A DNA stretch of 13,500 nt from Thiohalobacter sp. (GTDB taxonomy: Bacteria > Pseudomonadota > Gammaproteobacteria > DSM-19610): positions 1 to 13,500 of the forward strand of contig JALWRY010000371.1 in assembly GCA_027080445.1 (NCBI GenBank). Reading direction: 5' to 3'. Positions within the stretch are counted from its first letter, which is position 1; the number at the start of each line of letters is the position of its first letter. The position numbers and the translations under genes are program-made. Under the pieces are notes generated by a model that was given only the letters and a program-made list of their open reading frames with translations, was not told where the DNA came from and made no database searches. Below, piece by piece: positions 1 to 7,848 of the stretch.

Positions 1-464
1 TCGCAGATGGTTACGCCAACCCGGATACCGGCCACGTCGGCCACGCAAAAGCCCTCACCAGGCACAAAATAGCGTTTTTCGTCAAAGACGCTGTAGTTGG
101 GTAGTTGATGTTTACGACACCGTGCAAGGCATTCGCCATCGTGAATCAACGAGGCGGTGTTGTAACAGCCCTGCGTCGTCTGTTCCGGGTGCCCCACCAG
201 CAGGTGGATACCCTGCACCTCGGCGCAAATCCGTTCCAGTCCCTCGGATACCATCTCGTGAAGCGCCGGCCGCAGCAGCAGGTCTTCCGGCGGGTAACCG
301 GTCAGGGTCAGCTCGGGGAAAATGACAAGGTCGGCGTTCAATTCATCGCGCGCACGCAATGCACAGTCAATAATGCGCGACACATTCCCGGGGACGTCCC
401 CGACACGCAGGTTGACCTGCGCCATCACCAGCCGCAGTGCAGATTCTCCGGGACGCGCGGTCAC
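1..464 (-). CDS. nadE: Glutamine-dependent NAD+ synthetase, N-terminal part (truncated by window start)
   Basis: The visible 154 codons form the nitrilase-like glutaminase domain of the two-domain NAD+ synthetase. This domain releases ammonia from glutamine for ATP-dependent amidation of deamido-NAD+ in the cytosol. Visible landmarks are the opening strand LVMAQVNLRVGD (residues 12-23), the catalytic glutamate in PELTLTGYPPEDLL (Glu51), the catalytic lysine in RKHQLPNYSVFDEKRYF (Lys118), and the nucleophile cysteine in VTIC (Cys154), whose codon lies 3-5 bases from the window edge. The C-terminal synthetase domain is outside the window. I chose the GTG at 464 because it forms a GTGA overlap with the sucD stop and keeps the full first strand; ATG at 425 would remove part of it. 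It is the last visible gene of the sucC-sucD-nadE operon and is probably translationally coupled. Family identification is firm; the start codon is an inference. Confidence 0.93.
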   Translation of the reverse strand, partial: MTARPGESALRLVMAQVNLRVGDVPGNVSRIIDCALRARDELNADLVIFPELTLTGYPPEDLLLRPALHEMVSEGLERICAEVQGIHLLVGHPEQTTQGCYNTASLIHDGECLARCRKHQLPNYSVFDEKRYFVPGEGFCVADVAGIRVGVTIC

Positions 465-1332
465 GATCCGGCCATCAGTTCCTGCATGCGCACGCCCATA
501 TCGGCCGGCGAGCGAACAACCGACACACCGGCTGCCTCCAGTGCGGCGAACTTGGCCTCGGCCGTACCCTTACCGCCACTGATAATGGCGCCGGCGTGTC
601 CCATGCGCTTGCCCGGTGGCGCCGTGACACCGGCAATATAGGCCACTACCGGCTTGTTCATGTGATCGGCAATGAAGGCGGCGGCCTCCTCCTCGGCGCT
701 GCCGCCAATCTCGCCGACCAGGATAACGCCTTCGGTATCCGGGTCGCGCTCAAAGCGTTCCAGGCAATCGATAAACTCCAGGCCGTGAATCGGGTCACCG
801 CCGATACCGATACAGGTGCTTTGCCCCAGCCCGGCCAGGGTGGTCTGGTATACCGCCTCATAGGTCAGCGTACCCGAGCGCGATATGATGCCAATGCGGC
901 CGGGCTGATGGATCGCCCCCGGCATGATGCCGATTTTGCACTCACCCGGAGTGATAATGCCCGGGCAGTTAGGCCCGATCAGGGACACCTGGCGGCCGGC
1001 AAGGGCCGCCTTGACCTTGACCATATCCAGCACCGGGATCCCTTCGGTGATACACACGATCACCTCGACCCCGGCATCCGCCGCTTCCAGGATCGCGTCT
1101 GCGGCAAACGCGGCGGGGACGTAAATCATGCTGGCGTTCGCACCGGTTTCATCCACGGCATCCTGTACGGTATTGAATACCGGCAGATCGAGGTGCGTCT
1201 GACCGCCCTTGCCGGGCGTCACGCCGCCAACCATCTGCGTCCCGTAAGCCAGCGCCTGCTCGGAGTGGAAAGTGCCCTGCTTGCCGGTGAAGCCCTGGCA
1301 AATGACCCGGGTGGTTTTATCTATCAGTATGC

Positions 1333-1336
<4 letters not shown>
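461..1336 (-). CDS. sucD: Succinyl-CoA synthetase (succinate-CoA ligase) alpha subunit
   Basis: This is the alpha subunit of the TCA-cycle enzyme that interconverts succinyl-CoA and succinate with ATP or GTP formation. The product is 291 residues, close to the usual length of about 289. It opens with MSILIDKTTRVICQGFTG, the CoA-binding Rossmann domain, and carries GPNCPGIITPGECKIGIMPG (residues 121-140). The phosphorylated active-site histidine lies in GKRMGHAGAI (His247). Longer upstream readings of this frame exist inside sucC, but ATG 1336 is the right start because the homologous protein begins there and it forms an ATGA overlap with the sucC stop. At the other end its TGA overlaps the GTG of nadE. 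The order sucC-sucD with 4-base overlaps at both sides implies one translationally coupled transcript giving equal subunits. Confidence 0.97.
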
Positions 1337-2505
<1,169 letters not shown>

Positions 2506-2606
2506 GATGGGATCCTGAGTGTTGAAGAGCCGTATTCTGCGCAATGACAGGGGGTAGAGTAAAGCCTTACTGGCAGCACCGGGCTGATACGGTACACTAG
2601 GCCCCT
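2506..2606. promoter_or_regulatory. Divergent intergenic region between sucC and the pilS-upstream gene
   Basis: This 101-base gap must hold start signals for both directions. For the plus strand the best pair I can find is CTGGCA (2570-2575) and TACACT (2593-2598) with a 17-base spacer, each matching four of six consensus positions. That would place the RNA start almost at the ATG at 2607, giving a very short or absent leader. For the minus strand only the AGGA ribosome binding site before sucC is clear; I could not assign a convincing -35/-10 pair. Confidence 0.35.
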
Positions 2607-2828
2607 ATGTTTGGCATACGCGCACTCATTTTTTTACTCGGCATCGCCTTTGTGGTGTGGATGCTGTTCCGGCTGGGACGCGCGCCGTCTGCCCGGAAAC
2701 CCGCCAGTAAACCCGTCGACGACATGGTGCGCTGCGCCCGCTGCGGCGTCTTTGTGCCAAAGCATGAAGCGATCCGTGAAGGTGACAGGCATTACTGCTG
2801 CTCCCGGCACCGGGATGAGGATCACTGA
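2607..2828 (+). CDS. Small membrane-anchored zinc-ribbon-like protein, PP0621-type
   Basis: This is a 73-residue protein of unknown function. A single hydrophobic segment (about residues 5-22, ALIFLLGIAFVVWMLFRL) is followed by a basic linker and a cysteine/histidine cluster, RCARCG (Cys43, Cys46), then HYCCSRH (Cys64, Cys65, His68). This is the pattern of a small metal-binding knuckle facing the cytoplasm. Small proteins of this design are known as a neighbour of pilS in several gammaproteobacteria (the PP0621 family, named after a Pseudomonas putida gene); I assign it to that family from its layout and position, not from a database match. Its stop lies 5 bases before the pilS start, so the two genes are probably co-transcribed and it may modulate pilus signalling, though no role is established. 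A weak AGG lies a few bases before the start. Confidence 0.8.
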   Translation: MFGIRALIFLLGIAFVVWMLFRLGRAPSARKPASKPVDDMVRCARCGVFVPKHEAIREGDRHYCCSRHRDEDH

Positions 2829-2833
2829 CACCG

Positions 2834-4432
2834 ATGGCAATCGCTGCCAACCCGGACAAGGCATTACACGAAACCCGTACCGGCTGGCAGCGACTTCGCC
2901 TGCTGAGTTTCTACCGCCTGGTTCTCACCGGCCTGCTCGCCGTGCTGTATTTCTCCCTGCAGGACAGCAACCCGTTCGGCGTCCAGGATCACGCCCTGTT
3001 TCGCTCGACGCTACTGGTGTGGCTGCTATTCAGCCTGCTCGCCGGAACGACCACCCGCCTGCAACAGCCGGGCTATTACCTTCAGTCATTGCTGCAAATT
3101 CTTGTCGATATCGGCGCACTGGCGCTATTGGCCCACGCCACCAGTGGCGTCAACAGCCCGCTCACCATTCTGCTCGTCATTACCATTGCTGTCGGCGCAT
3201 TGCTGTTGCCGGGACGCATGGCCTACCTGTTCGCTGCCGTGGCTTCGCTGGCGCTGCTGCTCGACACCGGCTTTTCCTTACTGGAACTCGAAAAGTCCAG
3301 CGCGAGTTCCGTGACCCGCGCCGGGCTCATGGGCCTGGTGCTGTTCGCCACCGCCGCACTGGCGCACGTACTGGCGATTCGCCTGCGTGACAGCGAGGCG
3401 CTGGCGGCACAGCGCGGCATTGATCTCGCCAACCTGCAACAACTCAACCAGTATGTCATTCGCCAGTTGCAGTCCGGCATCCTGGTGGTCGACCCACACG
3501 GCGTGGTGCGGCTCGCGAATGATCAGGCACTGCACCTGCTCGGCCTGGATGTTGCCGAAGGGCACGCCCTGGACAAGCTGTCACCGGCGCTGGCCGAACA
3601 ACTCAGGCGCTGGCGGGATAACCCGGTGTTGCAGGCGGAAAGCGTCCCGGCAGAGATCGCGAATGCCAGCTTCACACCCCGTTTCACCCGGGTGGATACC
3701 TCACAGGGTCCCGGCACACTGGTCCTGCTCGACGATGACACACGGCTTGCGCAACAAAGCCAGCAATTGAAACTGGCTTCACTGGGCCGCATGAGCGCCA
3801 GCATCGCGCATGAAATCCGCAATCCGCTGGGCGCCATCAGTCACGCGGCGCAACTCCTGTCCGAGTCCGGTCAACTGGACGGTGGCGACAAGCGGCTGAC
3901 TGAAATCATCAACAGCCACACCCGGCGCGTCAACGAGATTATCGAAAGCGTACTGCAACTGTCGCGGCGATCCGACAGCCAGCCTCAGGCACTGCAACTC
4001 GGTGAGTGGTTACGGCTGTTTCATGGCGAGTTCATCGAAACCGAGGGGGCCGGCGCCGCGCGTCTCATGCTCGACATCGAGGATGATGACTTATGCCTGA
4101 TCTGCGACCCCGGCCACCTGCGCCAGGTGCTGGCCAACCTGTGCCAGAATGCACTGCACCACTCGCCGGACGACAGCATGGTCCGGCTACATGCAACGAC
4201 AGGCGAGAATGGAACCGTCTGCCTGGACATCCTCGACGAGGGTCCCGGCATCGATCCGGATACGGCCGCAAAAATGTTCGAGCCCTTCTTTACAACCGAA
4301 AACAGCGGTACCGGTCTGGGTCTGTACATTGCCCGCGAGCTGTGCGAACTCAACCGTGCGCACCTTAGCTATCACCGGCGGAGCCTGGGTGGCAGCTGTT
4401 TTCGTATCGAGTTTGCGGCAGCCCGTGGCTAA
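2834..4432 (+). CDS. pilS: Type IV pilus sensor histidine kinase PilS
   Basis: This is an inner-membrane histidine kinase, 532 residues, that controls the phosphorylation state of PilR and so pilin transcription. The N-terminal half has about six hydrophobic segments between residues 24 and 184. A PAS-like domain begins near residue 213 (SGILVVDPHGVVRLAND). The dimerisation/phosphoacceptor helix carries HEIRNPLGAISHAAQ with His326 as the phosphorylated residue. The ATPase domain has the N box (NLCQNAL, Asn435 and Asn439), the G1 box DEGPGID (468-474), the F box FEPFF and the G2 box GTGLGL (492-497). All catalytic elements are intact, so the kinase is not broken by the insertion that follows. 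The start at 2834 follows the upstream gene by 5 bases with a GAGGAT about 11 bases upstream. Normally pilR follows at once; here a two-gene cassette intervenes directly after the TAA stop. Confidence 0.96.
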   Translation: MAIAANPDKALHETRTGWQRLRLLSFYRLVLTGLLAVLYFSLQDSNPFGVQDHALFRSTLLVWLLFSLLAGTTTRLQQPGYYLQSLLQILVDIGALALLAHATSGVNSPLTILLVITIAVGALLLPGRMAYLFAAVASLALLLDTGFSLLELEKSSASSVTRAGLMGLVLFATAALAHVLAIRLRDSEALAAQRGIDLANLQQLNQYVIRQLQSGILVVDPHGVVRLANDQALHLLGLDVAEGHALDKLSPALAEQLRRWRDNPVLQAESVPAEIANASFTPRFTRVDTSQGPGTLVLLDDDTRLAQQSQQLKLASLGRMSASIAHEIRNPLGAISHAAQLLSESGQLDGGDKRLTEIINSHTRRVNEIIESVLQLSRRSDSQPQALQLGEWLRLFHGEFIETEGAGAARLMLDIEDDDLCLICDPGHLRQVLANLCQNALHHSPDDSMVRLHATTGENGTVCLDILDEGPGIDPDTAAKMFEPFFTTENSGTGLGLYIARELCELNRAHLSYHRRSLGGSCFRIEFAAARG

Positions 4433-4452
4433 TGTAACGATTTTTCGTTACA
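4433..4452. repeat. 8-bp perfect inverted repeat directly after pilS
   Basis: The arms TGTAACGA (4433-4440) and TCGTTACA (4445-4452) are perfect complements separated by TTTT. The repeat begins inside the TAATG at the pilS stop, so it marks the left edge of the inserted cassette. It could form a small hairpin, but no run of T follows the stem, so intrinsic termination is unlikely. It may be a regulator site or an element end. Confidence 0.6.
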
Positions 4453-4508
4453 CGTACATTAATTGACATTGTACACGTAACGTGTACACTATATTTTCAT
4501 GTACATGA
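4451..4508 (+). promoter_or_regulatory. Promoter and palindromic operator of the AbiE-like cassette
   Basis: A -35 box TTGACA (4463-4468, perfect) and a -10 box TACACT (4485-4490) are separated by 16 bases. The spacer and -10 are occupied by the perfect 19-base odd palindrome TGTACACGTAACGTGTACA (4470-4488, centre 4479). A second pair of GTAC cores lies further out at 4454-4457 and 4501-4504, the latter inside the perfect palindrome CATGTACATG (4498-4507). All four GTAC cores are placed symmetrically about base 4479. A bound protein would block RNA polymerase, which is the arrangement expected for autorepression by the AbiEi-like product; that binding is inferred. Confidence 0.75.
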
Positions 4509-4519
4509 ATAGCCGCTAA
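4499..4519 (+). other. Possible six-codon leader ORF with stop-start overlap
   Basis: ATG 4499 opens a six-codon frame (MYMNSR) that ends in TAA at 4517-4519, overlapping the ATG of the AbiEi-like gene as TAATG. The predicted RNA start near 4497 would make this ATG almost leaderless. No Shine-Dalgarno sequence is visible for the main gene, so re-initiation after this mini-ORF is conceivable. It may equally be chance. Confidence 0.25.
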
Positions 4520-5571
4520 TGGCATTAAAAGGCAACAGCCGTGTAAAAATGATTAAAACAGATCAAATACTTAGGGGGGCATTAGATGCATTTAGAGAAA
4601 CAACGGGCCTTCCCGCAAAAGTAAGAGCGAAGGAGGGACACCTGCCTGCCGGCTATGCAGATGCAGAAATACGCCTGGGTGACGGCAAGCCAATGATTGC
4701 CGAAATCAAGAAGACGCTTAGGCCTGCAACATTGGGGGCCGCGTTAGCGAACTTAAAGCGATTTAACCGCCAGGGTATCTTAATCACCGAATATATAACG
4801 CCTCAGGTGGGCGAAAAGCTTAAAGAAATGGAAATCCCATTTCTTGACGTGGCGGGTAATGCATTCTTCAAGACGCCAACTACATTAGTTTACGTAACAG
4901 GGAGGAAAAGGCCAACAGAATTCATTACACCAGGACGGAACAGGGCATTTAGAGCAGCAGGTCTAAAAGTTATCTTTACCTTGCTGGCGCTTAAAGGGCA
5001 ATTGAAAGGGACTACGCGGGAAATTGCCCACAATTCAGGAGTGGCCAATGGCACGGTGGGCAACATTATCAAAGACCTTGAGCAACTAGGACTCCTATAT
5101 AGAAGCAAAGCAAAAGGCATAGTGCTCGAAAACCGGGATAAATTGATTGATAGCTGGGTAGAGGCATACCCGAGAGAATTACGGCCGCAACTTAAAGCAC
5201 AGCGATTTCAGATAGTACATCCCGATTGGTGGAAGGAGTTTACCTATGATCGCTGGCAAAAGGAGCAAATGTGCTTAGGTGGAGAACCCGCTGCTGCATT
5301 GCTTACAAAATATCTTTATCCGGAAAAGATCACAGTATATGGGCGGCCGGACTTCAGAAAACTCGCACGGGTAGTCGAACAACCCGTTCGTGATGAACGC
5401 GGTAATTTTGAATTACTGGAGCCATTCTGGAACTTCGAGACAGAAACCCTGCATGAGGTACACCGGCTCTGTCCGCCACTATTAATTTATGCGGACTTAG
5501 TCATCGCCGGGGATGCACGCCATCTGGATGCTGCGAATATAATAAGAGAGCGATATCTCCATGAAAGCTGA
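4519..5571 (+). CDS. AbiEi-like antitoxin/regulator with nuclease-fold-like N-terminus and central winged helix
   Basis: The product is 350 residues and resembles the transcriptional-regulator (AbiEi) side of type IV toxin-antitoxin or abortive-infection pairs. The N-terminal third reads like a restriction-endonuclease-like fold: an acidic residue in YADAEIRL (Asp48), then IAEIKK (Glu62-x-Lys64), followed by ILITEYI and the conserved-looking FLDVAGNAFF (108-117). A winged helix-turn-helix is predicted at about 148-195, with TTREIAHNSGVANGTVGNII as the HTH. The C-terminal part has GGEPAAALLTKYL (254-266) and a closing YADLVIAGDARHLDAA (324-339), features I associate with this AbiEi group. The start at 4519 gives 11 residues before Met11 (ATG 4549), an alternative start; neither has a clear ribosome site. 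The stop overlaps the next gene by 11 bases, so they form an operon. It probably represses its own promoter. Whether the nuclease-like core is active is unknown. Confidence 0.75.
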   Translation: MALKGNSRVKMIKTDQILRGALDAFRETTGLPAKVRAKEGHLPAGYADAEIRLGDGKPMIAEIKKTLRPATLGAALANLKRFNRQGILITEYITPQVGEKLKEMEIPFLDVAGNAFFKTPTTLVYVTGRKRPTEFITPGRNRAFRAAGLKVIFTLLALKGQLKGTTREIAHNSGVANGTVGNIIKDLEQLGLLYRSKAKGIVLENRDKLIDSWVEAYPRELRPQLKAQRFQIVHPDWWKEFTYDRWQKEQMCLGGEPAAALLTKYLYPEKITVYGRPDFRKLARVVEQPVRDERGNFELLEPFWNFETETLHEVHRLCPPLLIYADLVIAGDARHLDAANIIRERYLHES

Positions 5572-6436
5572 AGTAGCAGAGGTAGATGCGACGTTATATG
5601 AAGTGCTTGCCGCGTTTTCAGAGGCTGCTGACAGTGTTCAAACGCCATGGATGGTTATTGGCGCGACGGCGCGCATCATGCTACTGGAAAATGTTTACGG
5701 CTGGCCTCCAGGACTCGGTACGCAAGATGTTGACTTTGGAGTGCAAGTTGGCGATTGGGGCCACTATAAACAGCTGTGTAATCACATAACTAAAAAAAGC
5801 GACGTGTTCGAGTCAGAGCGCAAACCGACTAAACGATTTGTATTCAAAGAAGATATGGTGTTTGATCTCGTCCCATACGGTGGAGTTGAGGACGACCATA
5901 GACAAGTGTTCTGGCCACCTCATCACGATGAGGTTATGACGGTACGCGGTTTCGAAAGCGCGGCAAAGTACGCTGTGCCCGTACTTGTTAATCAAACGTT
6001 GACGGTCCCGATCATAAGCCCTGAGGGGTTATGTAGCCTAAAGTTTTTCGCCTGGGAAGAACGCCATACCCAACATCCGGGTAGAGACGCAAAAGACATT
6101 GCGTACCTGTTTAAAAATATTGAATCATTGTATTCAACTGAGACGCTGTTTAGTGAGCATCCAAATGCTGTTGAAAAAGCCGATTATCAAATTCAGAGCG
6201 CGGGCCATTACCAACTAGGCAGTGATGTGGGAGCACTCATGTCGAATGACGATTATCAATTTTTGACCACCTTTATTTCAGACGAATTAGAAAGAAATGG
6301 GGATTCGGATCTTTGTCGCGAGTTGCACCGGTATACAGGTATGGCATCTTTAAAGGAGACGCAAATGGCTCTAGAGTTTTTCTACCGAGGTCTTTGCGAG
6401 GGTTTCACCATGCACTCCACTGTGACGCAAGCCTGA
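5561..6436 (+). CDS. AbiEii-like nucleotidyltransferase (putative toxin)
   Basis: The product is 291 residues with the signature of a polymerase-beta-type nucleotidyltransferase of the AbiEii kind. Visible motifs are GATARIMLL (34-42, the GxxA element), QDVDFGV (Asp56 and Asp58, the metal-binding pair after the conserved Gly/Thr), FDLVPYG (Asp102, the likely third acidic residue), and a downstream SLKFFAWEER...RDAKDIAYL block (Lys161, Arg175, Asp176, Lys178, Asp179). AbiEii proteins transfer nucleotides and stop growth unless their cognate AbiEi is present; that role is taken from the family, not shown here. All acidic residues are intact, so the enzyme is probably functional. ATG 5561 lies 11 bases inside the end of the AbiEi-like gene, consistent with translational coupling. 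Its TGA is only 5 bases before the pilR start. Codon use is AT-rich like its partner and unlike pilS or pilR. Confidence 0.75.
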   Translation: MKAEVAEVDATLYEVLAAFSEAADSVQTPWMVIGATARIMLLENVYGWPPGLGTQDVDFGVQVGDWGHYKQLCNHITKKSDVFESERKPTKRFVFKEDMVFDLVPYGGVEDDHRQVFWPPHHDEVMTVRGFESAAKYAVPVLVNQTLTVPIISPEGLCSLKFFAWEERHTQHPGRDAKDIAYLFKNIESLYSTETLFSEHPNAVEKADYQIQSAGHYQLGSDVGALMSNDDYQFLTTFISDELERNGDSDLCRELHRYTGMASLKETQMALEFFYRGLCEGFTMHSTVTQA

Positions 6437-6441
6437 CACGC

Positions 6442-7788
6442 ATGAGCACGCCACTGGCCCTCATCGTCGATGACGAACCGGATATCCGCGAGTTGCTGGA
6501 ACTGACACTCGGCCGCATGAACATCGATACGCGCGCCGCAGCCGATATTTCCGCCGCGCGGGCGCTGCTGGAAAACGAAACCTTTGACCTGTGCCTGACC
6601 GACATGCGCCTGCCGGACGGCGACGGACTGCAACTGGTCGAGTTCATCCAGCAACAACAACCGGACTTGCCGGTAGCCGTAATTACCGCCCATGGCAATA
6701 TGGAAACCGCCATCCAGGCACTCAAGGCCGGCGCCTTCGATTTTGTCTCCAAGCCGGTCGACCTGACCGTGCTGCGCAACCTGGTCAACAGCGCGCTCAA
6801 GCTGGCCAGCTTCCCGGAGCGCGACCGCCGCAGCCGCGACACCCTGCTGGGCGACTCGGCAGTGATGCAAACCATCCGCCACACCATCGCCAAACTGGCG
6901 CGCAGCCAGGCGCCGGTTTATATCAGTGGCGAATCCGGCACCGGCAAGGAGCTGGTAGCGCGTCTGATCCACGCCAAGGGACCGCGTAGCGAACACCGCT
7001 TCGTCCCGGTCAACTGCGGCGCTATCCCCTCCGAATTGATGGAGAGTGAATTCTTCGGGCATCGCAAGGGCAGTTTTACCGGCGCGACCAGCGACAAGGA
7101 AGGCCTGTTTCAGGCCGCCAACGGCGGCACCCTGTTTCTCGACGAGGTCGCCGAACTGCCCCTGTCCATGCAGGTCAAACTGCTGCGCGCCATCCAGGAA
7201 AAAGCCGTGCGCCCGGTGGGTGAACAAAAAGAAAGCCCGGTCGATGTGCGCATCCTCTCCGCCACCCACAAAAATCTTGCCGGGCTGGTCGAGGAAGGCG
7301 CCTTCCGCCAGGACCTGTTCTACCGCATCAATGTGATCGAGCTCAAGGTGCCCAGCCTGCGCCAGCGACGCGAAGATATCCCGCAACTGGCAGAACACAT
7401 CCTGGCCGGCCTGTCGCCCGGCGATGCAGACATCCATCTCAACCCGGAGACGCTGCACACCCTGCAACGCTATGCGTTTCCCGGCAATGTTCGCGAACTG
7501 GAAAATATCCTCGAGCGCGCCCTCACGCTCTGCGACGGGCAGGAAATCCAGCCCGCTGACCTGGCGCTGCCGCAAGCCACAGACGTCAACGAAACAACCG
7601 GTGGTAGTGAACTTGCCGCCACGCCGCCGGAAGGCGTGGCGCTGGAAGACTACCTTGAGAACATCGAGCGACAGGCTATTCTCAAGGCCCTTGAACAGAC
7701 CGGTAACAACAAGACAGCCGCGGCCAAGCAGCTGGGCATCACCTTTCGCGCCATGCGCTATCGATTGAAGAAGCTGGGGCTGGAGTAA
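6442..7788 (+). CDS. pilR: Type IV pilus response regulator PilR (sigma-54 activator)
   Basis: The 448-residue product is an NtrC-family activator that, once phosphorylated by PilS, drives sigma-54 transcription of pilA. The receiver domain (1-120) has the acidic pair Asp10/Asp11, the phosphoacceptor in CLTDMRLPDGDG (Asp54) and Lys104. The AAA+ domain has Walker A GESGTGKE (163-170), the sigma-54 contact loop GSFTGA (210-215) and Walker B GGTLFLDE (228-235). The C-terminus is a Fis-type HTH, NKTAAAKQLGITFRAMRYRL. ATG 6442 gives the family N-terminus (MSTPLALIVDDEPDI); longer in-frame readings run into the AbiEii-like gene and are not homologous. No purine-rich ribosome site precedes the start, which lies 5 bases after the upstream stop, so translation probably depends on coupling. 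In an uninterrupted locus this would be coupling to pilS; here it is to the toxin-like gene. No terminator follows. Confidence 0.96.
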   Translation: MSTPLALIVDDEPDIRELLELTLGRMNIDTRAAADISAARALLENETFDLCLTDMRLPDGDGLQLVEFIQQQQPDLPVAVITAHGNMETAIQALKAGAFDFVSKPVDLTVLRNLVNSALKLASFPERDRRSRDTLLGDSAVMQTIRHTIAKLARSQAPVYISGESGTGKELVARLIHAKGPRSEHRFVPVNCGAIPSELMESEFFGHRKGSFTGATSDKEGLFQAANGGTLFLDEVAELPLSMQVKLLRAIQEKAVRPVGEQKESPVDVRILSATHKNLAGLVEEGAFRQDLFYRINVIELKVPSLRQRREDIPQLAEHILAGLSPGDADIHLNPETLHTLQRYAFPGNVRELENILERALTLCDGQEIQPADLALPQATDVNETTGGSELAATPPEGVALEDYLENIERQAILKALEQTGNNKTAAAKQLGITFRAMRYRLKKLGLE

Positions 7789-7792
7789 TCCC

Positions 7793-7848
7793 TTGACAGC
7801 AGGCAGATAGAATCTATCCTTACAAGCATCAGAGTAAGGAATCCTTAC
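7793..7848 (+). promoter_or_regulatory. Promoter and palindromic operator of the AbrB-PIN module
   Basis: TTGACA (7793-7798) and TATCCT (7815-7820) form a promoter with a 16-base spacer, beginning 4 bases after the pilR stop. A perfect 15-base palindrome GTAAGGAATCCTTAC (7834-7848) abuts the ATG at 7849 and contains the ribosome site AAGGA (7836-7840). The half-site TCCTTACA also occurs at 7818-7825, overlapping the -10 box, exactly 24 bases upstream of its second copy at 7842-7849. GATAG-AAT-CTATC (7806-7818) is another short dyad. Autorepression by the antitoxin is the likely purpose. Confidence 0.7.

Larger units (their letters stand above)
4435..6441. other. Two-gene accessory cassette inserted between pilS and pilR
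   Basis: The segment separates two genes that are normally adjacent. It is AT-richer: one sampled 60-base line (4561-4620) has 27 G+C, against 37 in a sampled pilR line (6541-6600). It also uses codons rare in the neighbours, such as ATA, AGA and TTA. An ATG flanks it on both sides (4432-4434 and 6442-6444); fusing them recreates TAATG, pilS stop overlapping pilR start. No transposase, integrase or terminal inverted repeats are visible, so the mode of entry is unknown. Confidence 0.75.

Noticed and set aside
4428..4521. GCTAATG repeated 87 bases apart (4428-4434 and 4515-4521) as a recombination scar
   Set aside because: Seven bases including a stop and a start codon can recur by chance; no second line of evidence.
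4432..6444. ATG at both cassette edges as a target-site duplication
   Set aside because: Three bases, one of them forced by the pilR start codon, are too few to call a duplication; treated only as a junction marker.
6382..7575. 397-codon minus-strand open frame opposite pilR
   Set aside because: It is fully covered by PilR with all catalytic motifs intact; the antisense product has no recognisable features.
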